Source: a virus
Virus record (IMG/VR): IMGVR_UViG_3300005511_000092
Span: 1 to 21,812 of that record
DNA: 21,812 nt
Strand: one strand, 5' to 3'
Shown in pieces: positions 8,021-14,158 of the stretch (its first letter is position 1; every line of letters starts with the position of its first letter). The notes under the pieces were generated by a model. It was not told the DNA's origin, made no database searches, and was given only the letters and a program-made list of their open reading frames with translations. A program made the translations under genes and the position numbers.

Positions 8021-8024
8021 CCAG

Positions 8025-8060
8025 GCAGGGGCGGGAAACCGCCCCTTCCTGCAAGGGGAG
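8025..8060 (+). promoter_or_regulatory. Alternative hairpins in front of the endolysin gene
   Basis: AGGGGCGG (8027-8034) pairs with CCGCCCCT (8039-8046) around a GAAA tetraloop, optionally extended by GCAG/CTGC to 8025 and 8052. The 3' arm also fits a second partner: CCCCTT (8042-8047) is perfectly complementary to AAGGGG (8053-8058), which is part of the endolysin Shine-Dalgarno AAGGGGAG (8053-8060), with loop CCTGC. The two hairpins exclude each other. The first could be a weak terminator, though no U-tract follows, or could keep the ribosome site free; the second would mask it. Confidence 0.5.
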
Positions 8061-8065
8061 CCGTG

Positions 8066-8575
8066 ATGTCGTTCGAGCAAGCACACCGCCTGATCCTGGA
8101 GTTCGAAGGCGGAAAGTCCGACGATCCGAGGGATCCGGGTGGGCGCACCAATCTTGGCGTGACCCAGCAGACCCTGGACACCTTCCGGAAGAAAAACCCC
8201 TCCTGGGGGTTGCCGGCGGACGTGTTTGATTTGAACGTGGGCGAGTCCGGCATGATCTACAAGCAAGGCTACTGGGACGAGATGCGATGCGACGAAATGC
8301 CGGGGGGCATCGCGCTGATGGCGTTCGACTGCGCGGTCAATCAGGGGTCGGGGCGAGCCAAGCGGCTGCTTCAGACATCGGCCAAGGTGACGGCGGACGG
8401 GATCATCGGGCCGGCGACACTGAATGCGGTGAAGGCGGCCGACCAGGAGAAGCTGCGGGCCGAGTTCGCGGCCCAGCGCGTGATGGCATACATCAGCACC
8501 GGCAGGATGGCCACGTTCGGGCTTGGCTGGATGAGGCGCTTGATGCGCGTCCTCCAGGTAGCCGGGAGCCAGTGA
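8066..8575 (+). CDS. Endolysin, GH108-type muramidase with peptidoglycan-binding domain
   Basis: This enzyme cleaves the glycan strands of peptidoglycan at the end of infection. The N-terminal half carries the hallmark of glycosyl hydrolase family 108: FEGG (catalytic Glu14) followed by DDPRDPGGRTNLGVT. The C-terminal half, from about residue 88, fits the PG_binding_3 type (FDCAVNQG, then DGIIGPATLNAV). At 169 aa the length is normal. I chose ATG 8066 rather than the GTG at 8063 because GGGGAG ends 5 nt before the ATG, but only 2 nt before the GTG. No signal peptide is seen, so export should depend on the holin. It is the first gene of the lysis cassette; its stop overlaps the next start. Confidence 0.93.
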   Translation: MSFEQAHRLILEFEGGKSDDPRDPGGRTNLGVTQQTLDTFRKKNPSWGLPADVFDLNVGESGMIYKQGYWDEMRCDEMPGGIALMAFDCAVNQGSGRAKRLLQTSAKVTADGIIGPATLNAVKAADQEKLRAEFAAQRVMAYISTGRMATFGLGWMRRLMRVLQVAGSQ

Positions 8576-8898
8576 TGGAGCTGGAGCCGCGCGAAGGCGG
8601 TCGCATGCACTTCAAGCTCGGTCCGATCGAGCTTTGGGTCGTAGGGATCATCGCCTTTGCCTTCATCGGTGGCTGCGGAAAATTCGTCAATAGCATCAAC
8701 TCCAAGATGGACGAGATGGTCAAGGCGCAGCAGCAGCTGACCACGCAGCAGGCGGTGACCAACCAGCAGATCCTGACCCTCTCGGCGCAGCTCTCCGACG
8801 TGCCGGCGCTCTCCCAACGCGTGAGTAAGCTGGAGGTGCAGATGGAACAGCAGACCGCGGAGACGGCTGAACTGAGGCGACTGAGGGGGTTGAAATGA
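8575..8898 (+). CDS. Single-TM coiled-coil lysis-cassette protein
   Basis: The 107-aa product has one hydrophobic segment at about residues 16-33 (PIELWVVGIIAFAFIGG) ending in Cys34, followed by a long Gln/Leu-rich coiled coil to the end (heptad-like from residue 40 to 103). The start at ATG 8575 overlaps the endolysin stop and has GGGAG 6 nt upstream. A second in-frame ATG at 8605 has its own GAAGG 7 nt upstream. The layout resembles an inner-membrane spanin, but a better spanin pair follows, so a holin, antiholin or accessory role is more likely. IGGC could also be read as a lipobox. The stop overlaps the holin start (ATGA). No family was recognised. Confidence 0.7.
   Translation: MELEPREGGRMHFKLGPIELWVVGIIAFAFIGGCGKFVNSINSKMDEMVKAQQQLTTQQAVTNQQILTLSAQLSDVPALSQRVSKLEVQMEQQTAETAELRRLRGLK
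8593..8607 (+). promoter_or_regulatory. Internal ribosome-binding site and second start in the 107-aa gene
   Basis: GAAGG (8593-8597) lies 7 nt before an in-frame ATG at 8605. Use of this start would give a 97-aa product lacking the charged first ten residues but keeping the whole membrane segment. The upstream start at 8575 has an equally good GGGAG. This resembles the dual-start arrangement of some holin genes, though the starts are further apart than usual. Confidence 0.3.
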
Positions 8899-9242
8899 AG
8901 GACCAGCAGGAGGTACTGAACCTGGGCGGCGCGTCCATCGCCATGGCGCTGGTGGCGATCCTGGCCTACCTGTGCTGGACCCTGGCCACGCAGGAGATCC
9001 CTGCCTCCAACGAGAACATCCTGTTCGCCGTGGTCGGCGTGGTGGCCACGCAGATTACGCAGATCGTGAGCTTCTTCTTCGGGTCCAGCCAGTCCTCCAA
9101 GAAGCAGTCCGAGACGATCGACAAGCTGGCGCAGACCACCCACCAGGCCCAGTCCGCGGCGCTTCCGTCGGATAAGGCCACTGTCACCCTGGCGCCCGGC
9201 GCCAGCGCCACCGTGGAGGCGTCCGATGGCGGCCATCCTTGA
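8895..9242 (+). CDS. Holin candidate, two membrane segments
   Basis: The holin permeabilises the inner membrane and sets the time of lysis. The 115-aa product has two hydrophobic segments, about residues 12-31 (ASIAMALVAILAYLCW) and 42-63 (ILFAVVGVVATQITQIVSFF), joined by a short polar turn. The GSSQSSKKQ directly after the second segment resembles the FFGSS/K-rich end of known phage holins. The soluble tail (residues 64-115) is Ala/Ser/Thr-rich. The start at ATG 8895 overlaps the previous stop and is preceded by GAGGGGG. Neighbouring endolysin and spanins support the role. The call is by topology and context, not by a specific holin family. Confidence 0.75.
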   Translation: MKDQQEVLNLGGASIAMALVAILAYLCWTLATQEIPASNENILFAVVGVVATQITQIVSFFFGSSQSSKKQSETIDKLAQTTHQAQSAALPSDKATVTLAPGASATVEASDGGHP

Positions 9243-9630
9243 CCCCGTGCGCCCGTATCTGTGGGCGCTGAAGCTGGCCGGCTGGTGCCTGCTGGCGGCG
9301 GTGCTGGTACTGGGCGGCTGCCGCTGGGAGCATGCCCGCATGCAGGGCAAGGTCGAGCAGGCCCAGGCCAAGCAGAAGGCGGCCGAGGACCAGGCCGACG
9401 GCTACGTCCGTACCCTGAACACAATTAACGACCAGACCAAGGCGGCCGTGGCCGCCGCGGCGCAGGAGAAGGCCAAGGCCGACGCGGCGGTGAAATCCGC
9501 GCAGAAGGTGGCCGAGGAGTCGCGCCAGCGCGCTGCCAGCGCCGAGGCAGCGCTGCAGGCGGCCAAGCGCAACCCCACCTGCCGGTCCCAACTCGAGATG
9601 CAGCTATGCGACTCCATCCCCTTGCTGTGA
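9226..9630 (+). CDS. Rz: Inner-membrane spanin (Rz-like)
   Basis: The i-spanin spans the periplasm with its outer-membrane partner and fuses the two membranes in the last step of lysis. The 134-aa product has a single N-terminal signal-anchor (about residues 14-31) and a long Ala/Lys/Glu/Gln-rich coiled coil (33-115), the classic Rz layout. The C-terminus contains two Cys in a short non-helical tail (Cys118 and Cys127), where spanins contact their partner. The start at ATG 9226 has GGAGG 8 nt upstream and overlaps the holin gene by 17 nt. The next gene starts inside its last 25 nt in another frame, as is usual for Rz/Rz1 pairs. Confidence 0.88.
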   Translation: MAAILDPVRPYLWALKLAGWCLLAAVLVLGGCRWEHARMQGKVEQAQAKQKAAEDQADGYVRTLNTINDQTKAAVAAAAQEKAKADAAVKSAQKVAEESRQRAASAEAALQAAKRNPTCRSQLEMQLCDSIPLL

Positions 9631-9860
9631 TCGCCGCGGCGGCTCTGGCCGGCTGCTCACCGGCGCGCCCGGATCCGCCGAAGGTGGTCTACGTGACCGT
9701 CGAGAAGACCGTGGCCGTGCCCGAGCAGCTGACCCGTCCATGCCCGGTGACGCGCCCGAAGCAGCGCCGCGTCGAGGATGTGGTGAGCGCCTACAACGCC
9801 AACGTGGAGAGCCTGACGCGCTGCAACGACCAGCTGGACAAGGTGCGGGAGCTGAGGTGA
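9606..9860 (+). CDS. Rz1: Outer-membrane spanin lipoprotein (Rz1-like)
   Basis: The 84-aa product begins with Arg2, a hydrophobic stretch and the lipobox LAGC with Cys17 as the predicted lipidated residue; Ser at the next position favours the outer membrane. After this come several Pro (PARPDPPK), typical of Rz1, then a beta-like VVYVTVEKTVAV and a C-terminal helix. The mature part is longer than in the smallest o-spanins. The gene starts within the i-spanin gene in a different frame (25-nt overlap) and ends overlapping the following GTG start. The pairing, lipobox and order make the call reliable. Confidence 0.88.
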   Translation: MRLHPLAVIAAAALAGCSPARPDPPKVVYVTVEKTVAVPEQLTRPCPVTRPKQRRVEDVVSAYNANVESLTRCNDQLDKVRELR

Positions 9861-10360
9861 TCGACTTCCACGTCCTCACGATGCCGGACATGCGGCAGGA
9901 CTGGCTCAACCAGTCGGTCCTCAGCATCCTGGACGCTGCCAAGCAGGCGCAGGTTCCGGTGTCCGTCCGGCTGCTGCCCGGCATCGAGGGCCACATCGGT
10001 CGCGCGCGCAAGCAGGCATTCGCGGCCGGAACCCACCCATGGGTGTCGTGGGTCGATGGGGACGACTGGATCTCCCGCGATGCCATCGCCATGCTGGCCA
10101 GCCATATGGACGCCGCCCGCGCGGTCAGCGGCCGCGGAATCCATGTCCATGAGGACGGGCGCATGGTGCGCGCCTCGCGCGGGCTGGTGCTTGCGCGCCG
10201 GGAGGATGCGGACATATTCGACTGGGAGCGCTACCCGTACTGCGGCACCTGTTCGTTCCAGGATTCCCTCGGCGGCGTGCACGTCGACCACCATGGGTAC
10301 TACCGCCGGAGGTATGATTCACCGGCACGCAAGCTGCGGGGTGATGCGCCATGTGGGTGA
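9857..10360 (+). CDS. Small GT-A glycosyltransferase-like protein
   Basis: I place the start at GTG 9857, which overlaps the o-spanin stop (GTGA) and has GGGAG 5 nt upstream. The 167-aa product opens with strand-helix units. Residues 48-70 read GRARKQAFAAGTHPWVSWVDGDD: a conserved Arg-rich helix and then the strand ending in the DGDD box (67-70) that binds the nucleotide-sugar metal in family 2-like GT-A enzymes. The second half has shorter strands and a Trp/Tyr/Cys segment. At 167 aa it is well below a complete GT2 enzyme (usually 230 aa or more), so it may be a minimal or degenerate form. Substrate and acceptor are unknown. Its place between lysis and tail genes is notable. Confidence 0.7.
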   Translation: MIDFHVLTMPDMRQDWLNQSVLSILDAAKQAQVPVSVRLLPGIEGHIGRARKQAFAAGTHPWVSWVDGDDWISRDAIAMLASHMDAARAVSGRGIHVHEDGRMVRASRGLVLARREDADIFDWERYPYCGTCSFQDSLGGVHVDHHGYYRRRYDSPARKLRGDAPCG

Positions 10361-11568
10361 ACATTTTCGAGCTGGGGACCGGATACCGGACCTGGGGCCA
10401 GCGCTCCAGTGACAACTGGTTCTGGGCGGGGGGCACGCCTTTCGCCATCAACAGCGCTGCGGATGCGGTGATGGTCGATGACTGCGACCCGGTGTTCTCC
10501 TACCAGGCCAGCGACCATGCGGTGATCCGCACGCAGTTCCCCAGCACCGCAGGCGTCAACATCCTGTACCTGGAGATCCCCGGGTGGGGTGTCGGCTCCA
10601 ACAACTTCCGCATCCGGTGTGAAAGCGACGCCACGGACAGCGCGAATTTCGATCTGTGCCAGATGGCGATCGATGGCACCGACACGCCGGTCATCGGCAC
10701 CATCATCAACAACTTCATGACGCCATCGGCGCCGCTTGAGATCGCCGTTTCTGGCAACGACGGAAACGACGGCATCGCCATCAAGGTGACCGAAAGCCAG
10801 GCCAACCAGCCGGCAAACTTCTTCGTGGAGCAATGGGTGGACAGTCCGGAAGAAGTCTCCTACAACTGCGAGTGCGACGACGAGTATCCGCGCAAGACGC
10901 TGGCGGAGATGCGCAAGTACGTGCTAACCCGGCTCGGCATGTATACGCCGACGCTGCTTCCTGGCACCAAGGACCTGATCGACGCCTTCATCGTGGATGC
11001 GCAGGAGCAGCTGTCCGAGGCGTACAAGGTCTTCCGCATGGAGCGCTTCTTCACCTGGAACCTGGTTCCCGGGGTGCGCTTCTACGACCTGGACGCCAAC
11101 GCTGACACCTGCACCAAGAAGCTGGATCCGCGCATGCTGACGTGGGTCGGCATCTCGCAGCAGGATAATTTCTGGAGACCGCTGGTGTGCGGAATCCGGC
11201 CGGAGTTCTACTACTCCAACATCGAGTCATGGCCGACGCACTACGAGATCCGTCAGTGCATCGAGCTGTGGCCCGCGCCGTCGGACGAGAACTGGAAGCT
11301 TCGCATCAAGGGCTACTTCGGCCTGATGCCGCTGGTCGATGACGAGGACTACTCCACCATCGACTACCAGGCCATCCAGCTTTTCGCGCTTGCCAATGCC
11401 AAGGCGCACTACCAGCAGCCGGATGCGGCCAACATCATGGCGCAGGCCAACGCCTACATCAAAAGCTTGGTGGCAGGCCAGCACCAGACGCGCCGGTACA
11501 TCCCCGGCGTGGACCTGTACGTGCCGCCGCCGCTTCCGGTGCTTACCGGTTATCCGGGTGACCCATGA
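10351..11568 (+). CDS. Head-tail adaptor (P22 gp4-like C-terminal half) with extra N-terminal domain
   Basis: Adaptors form a ring beneath the portal and hold the tail. Residues about 180-405 fit this: a helix (KTLAEMRKYVLTRLGM), then DLIDAFIVDAQEQLSEAYKVF, an aromatic-rich strand part (RFFTWNLVPGVRFYDLD), and a later helix with FALANAKAHYQQPDA, like the gp4-type tail accessory and connector proteins. Residues 1-170 form a separate beta-rich domain (many Asn, Asp, Gly, Thr and aromatic residues; no motif recognised), joined by NCEC at 172-175. The start at ATG 10351 follows a GGGG and overlaps the previous gene by 10 nt. The N-terminal domain is unusual for an adaptor and could be exposed on the virion. 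The adaptor call is from pattern and context. Confidence 0.65.
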   Translation: MWVNIFELGTGYRTWGQRSSDNWFWAGGTPFAINSAADAVMVDDCDPVFSYQASDHAVIRTQFPSTAGVNILYLEIPGWGVGSNNFRIRCESDATDSANFDLCQMAIDGTDTPVIGTIINNFMTPSAPLEIAVSGNDGNDGIAIKVTESQANQPANFFVEQWVDSPEEVSYNCECDDEYPRKTLAEMRKYVLTRLGMYTPTLLPGTKDLIDAFIVDAQEQLSEAYKVFRMERFFTWNLVPGVRFYDLDANADTCTKKLDPRMLTWVGISQQDNFWRPLVCGIRPEFYYSNIESWPTHYEIRQCIELWPAPSDENWKLRIKGYFGLMPLVDDEDYSTIDYQAIQLFALANAKAHYQQPDAANIMAQANAYIKSLVAGQHQTRRYIPGVDLYVPPPLPVLTGYPGDP

Positions 11569-12356
11569 GGGACTTTGCGATCTCCAGCGCGAAGTCCGGC
11601 ATGAACCGCCAGCGCAACAAGGGCGGCGCGCCGAAGGACTCGTTCTACTCGCTGAAGGAGTGCTACGTCACCTCCGACCGCAGCGTGGTGCCGCGCCCCG
11701 GCACCGTGCGCGACGTGGCGCTGCCGGTTGGCACGAAGGGACTCATGGCCTTCCGAGGGAGGCTATGGGTGTTCTCCAGCGAGCCGCTGACCTCGCCGGA
11801 CCCGAAGTACGTCATCTCCACCCTGCAGCACCCGGACCCGGCATCCACGGCCAACCTGAAGGAGATCCACTTCGCGCAGCCGTTCCTCGGCTTCCCCTAC
11901 GTCGTGGCGGAGTTCGATGACGACCCGACGAAGTTCTACCACTACTGGCTGCAGGACACCGGCACCTGGCTGCCGAACCACATCTACGCCATCGGCGAGG
12001 TGGTGCAGCCCACGTCCCCGAACGGATACACCTACACCGCCACGCGCCTGGGCGCAGCCAACCCAGTGTGGGCTGCCGGACAGCCGCGCGCGATCGGTGA
12101 CGTGATCGAGCCGACGGTGGCCAACGGCTACCAGTACCGCGTCATCGACGTGGCCGGCGACAACCCGGTGTCCGGGTCCATCGAGCCGGCATGGATCGCG
12201 CAGGATGGCGCCATCGTCTACGAGGACAACGACACCACCGGCACTTCCAGCGGCAGCGCTGCGCCGACCGTCCCGCCGTCGGTGAGCGACCGCTACAGCA
12301 ACCAGGGCGGCTCTGGCGGCGCGATGACCAACAGCAACACGACGCAGGCGAACTGA
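11565..12356 (+). CDS. Tail protein, N-terminal part of a propeller with EPxW repeats
   Basis: The 263-aa product starts at ATG 11565 overlapping the adaptor stop (ATGA). Residues 37-72 (SDRSVVPRPGT, then LMAFRGRLWVFS) resemble the opening blade of phage tail-closure proteins of the P22 gp10 type. Residues 105-135 continue with strands. Residues 135-221 contain two related repeats, each with an AIGEVV/AIGDVI element, an NGY-x-Y strand and a W, the second ending in SGSIEPAW. The last 40 residues are Ser/Thr/Gly/Asn-rich and look like a linker. The protein stops just where the repeats resume in the next gene, so I read the two products as parts of one structure. Single-gene function was not determined. 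Confidence 0.6.
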   Translation: MRDFAISSAKSGMNRQRNKGGAPKDSFYSLKECYVTSDRSVVPRPGTVRDVALPVGTKGLMAFRGRLWVFSSEPLTSPDPKYVISTLQHPDPASTANLKEIHFAQPFLGFPYVVAEFDDDPTKFYHYWLQDTGTWLPNHIYAIGEVVQPTSPNGYTYTATRLGAANPVWAAGQPRAIGDVIEPTVANGYQYRVIDVAGDNPVSGSIEPAWIAQDGAIVYEDNDTTGTSSGSAAPTVPPSVSDRYSNQGGSGGAMTNSNTTQAN

Positions 12357-13126
12357 TGGCCACCCCTGTATGGACTCCCGGCACTCTCTACCCGAACGGC
12401 TCGATCGTCCGGCCGACTGCGCCGTCCGCGCCAGGGCCGGCCGTCATCGCCAACCCGACTTTCGATGCCGGGTCGACGGGCTGGGACCTGAGCGGCGTGG
12501 CCGCCTGGTCGGCGACCGGCGGCTTCTCCACCCCGGGCTGCATCCAGTGCACCAACGGCATCGGCGCTGTCTACCTGTCGGCATTCACCCCGGTGAACCC
12601 TGGCCAGTCGGTGACGGCCAGCTGCATGATCGGCACGCCAAACGGCAGCCCCGGCAGCGGCGGCGACGTGAACATCAACTGGTACACCGCCGCTGACGTT
12701 TTCATCTCCCAGTCGCAGGGGAACACCGTAAACCGGAATGGCGGCACCGGCTTCCGCATGTCGGCAGTGACCGCCAGCGCGCCGGCCAATGCCGCCAAGT
12801 ACAAGATCGGCGCCGACGTGCAGACGGCCGGCACCGGCGCCATCGTGCGAGTGGACAACTTCACTACCTCCGTCTCCGGCGGCACGCTCTCTGGCCTGGT
12901 CTACCGCGCCACGCAGTCCGGCGTCGGCACCAGCGGCAGCAGCGAGCCGGCGTGGCCCGGCGCGGCCGGCGTCACCGTCAACGACGGCACCGTGGTGTGG
13001 GAGGGCGTGGTCGCAACCCGCATCACCTACCAGGCCGAGCCGATCCTGAAGTCCGGATCTGTCGAGCCGACCTGGCCCAGCGTGGTCGGCAACGCCGTGG
13101 CAGACGGGACGATCTCCTGGGTCGCC
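11967..13126 (+). repeat. EPxW repeat array spanning two tail genes
   Basis: Four related protein repeats can be seen. Units 1 and 2 lie in the 263-aa protein (11967-12227) and share AIG-E/D-V plus NGY-x-Y. Unit 3 begins in the 600-aa protein as WTPGTLYPNGSIVRP (12371-12415) and resumes after a 160-residue interruption as LVYRATQSG with SSEPAWP and DGTVVW (12896-13006). Unit 4 follows directly (ITYQ, SVEPTWP, DGTISW). The shared pattern in units 2-4 is Y, then GS/SS-x-EP-x-W, and in units 3 and 4 also a DGT-x-x-W strand. Such units occur in many phage tail proteins and may bind glycans. Confidence 0.6.
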
Positions 13127-14158
13127 ACCACGCGCCAGGTCACTGCGGCGCCGAACTCCAAGGTGGTGGCGATCGACTCCTCCAAGGTCTACGCCGCCGA
13201 CAAGGACATCATCCGCTACAGTGCCACGGTCAACCCGCTGGACTGGACCACTCGGGATGATGCCGGCTACCTGCCCTCCGGCCTGACGCAGTACGGCAGC
13301 AACGACACCGCGGTGCTGAACCTGTACCGCGCCAACCTGGTGTCCTGGTCGGCCTCCACCTTCCAGAACTGGCAGGTCGATCCCGACCCGGCCAACATGG
13401 ACAAGCTGGACGAGATGCAGGGCATCGGCTCGATCTACCAGCAGGCTGCGCAGCCGGTGGCAAAGGATCTGTTCTTCCTCGCCGCGCTCGGCTTCCGCAC
13501 AGTCGGCATCTCCGCCGGCAGCACCAACCTGGTGAACGGTGATGCGGGCATGCCCATCGACCCGCTTGTGCGCGAGGAGATCGGCGATCTGACCACCAAT
13601 GGCTACACGCCGCGTGGCCTGTACTACCCGTCGCTGGGCCAGTACTGGGGCGCCTTCGGGCCGCGTACCTTCGTCTACACGTTCGCCCAGCTCGGCTCGG
13701 TCGGCGCCTGGTCGGAGTACAACTTCCCGTGGCCTGTCGAGGGCCAGGCGCAGCTCGGAGATGACCTGTACCTGCGCTCCGGCGATGCGGTCTACCGAGT
13801 GGATCCGTCGCGGCTGGCGGACCAGAACGCCGACGGCGCCGACGTGGAGGTCGTGGCTGAGATCCAGAGCCACTACCTGGACATGAACAGCCCCGGGGTG
13901 ATGAAGCAGATGCTCGGCTTCGACCTGGTGGGCAACGGCGTCGTGCGCGTCAGCTTCGGCATCAACCAGAGCGACCTGTCGGTATTCACCGACGACGCCA
14001 GCATCCCCTCGGACACCGTGCCAGGCATGGTGATCCCCATCCCGCTGATGGCGCCGTCGTTCTCTATGCGTCTTCGTTATAGCTCAACCGATAATCCGCA
14101 AGGATGGGAATGGCTCGCCTCGAACCTGTACCTGCAGGACATGAGGAAGATGTCGTGA
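12356..14158 (+). CDS. Tail protein: CBM-like domain, EPxW repeats and propeller remainder
   Basis: The start at ATG 12356 overlaps the previous stop (TGATG), giving 600 aa. Residues 6-22 are the first half of an EPxW unit. Residues 31-170 look like a jelly-roll carbohydrate-binding domain (NPTFDAGSTGW at the start, VDNF at the end). EPxW units follow at about 180-257. Residues 265-600 look like the remaining blades of a tail-closure propeller: VYAADKDIIRYSA, PLDWTT-RDDAG, then ANLVSWSASTFQNWQVDP, FFLAALGFRTVGIS and a strand-rich end. The pattern resembles P22 gp10-type packaged-DNA stabilisation proteins. The role inferred is closing the portal channel and possibly contacting surface glycan. 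No catalytic site is seen. Confidence 0.65.
   Translation: MATPVWTPGTLYPNGSIVRPTAPSAPGPAVIANPTFDAGSTGWDLSGVAAWSATGGFSTPGCIQCTNGIGAVYLSAFTPVNPGQSVTASCMIGTPNGSPGSGGDVNINWYTAADVFISQSQGNTVNRNGGTGFRMSAVTASAPANAAKYKIGADVQTAGTGAIVRVDNFTTSVSGGTLSGLVYRATQSGVGTSGSSEPAWPGAAGVTVNDGTVVWEGVVATRITYQAEPILKSGSVEPTWPSVVGNAVADGTISWVATTRQVTAAPNSKVVAIDSSKVYAADKDIIRYSATVNPLDWTTRDDAGYLPSGLTQYGSNDTAVLNLYRANLVSWSASTFQNWQVDPDPANMDKLDEMQGIGSIYQQAAQPVAKDLFFLAALGFRTVGISAGSTNLVNGDAGMPIDPLVREEIGDLTTNGYTPRGLYYPSLGQYWGAFGPRTFVYTFAQLGSVGAWSEYNFPWPVEGQAQLGDDLYLRSGDAVYRVDPSRLADQNADGADVEVVAEIQSHYLDMNSPGVMKQMLGFDLVGNGVVRVSFGINQSDLSVFTDDASIPSDTVPGMVIPIPLMAPSFSMRLRYSSTDNPQGWEWLASNLYLQDMRKMS
12446..12871 (+). other. CBM4/9-like jelly-roll domain inserted into an EPxW unit
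   Basis: Residues 31-172 of the 600-aa tail protein start with ANPTFDAGSTGWDLSG and end with a VDNF strand, the typical first and last elements of CBM4/9-like beta-sandwich domains. The segment lies between the two halves of repeat unit 3, which reads as if the domain had been inserted. Ligand and calcium sites were not determined. Confidence 0.55.

Noticed and set aside
12191-12355. Upstream extension of the 600-aa tail protein
   Set aside because: It would overlap the 263-aa gene by 165 nt in another frame; the first repeat element and a TGATG overlap support ATG 12356.
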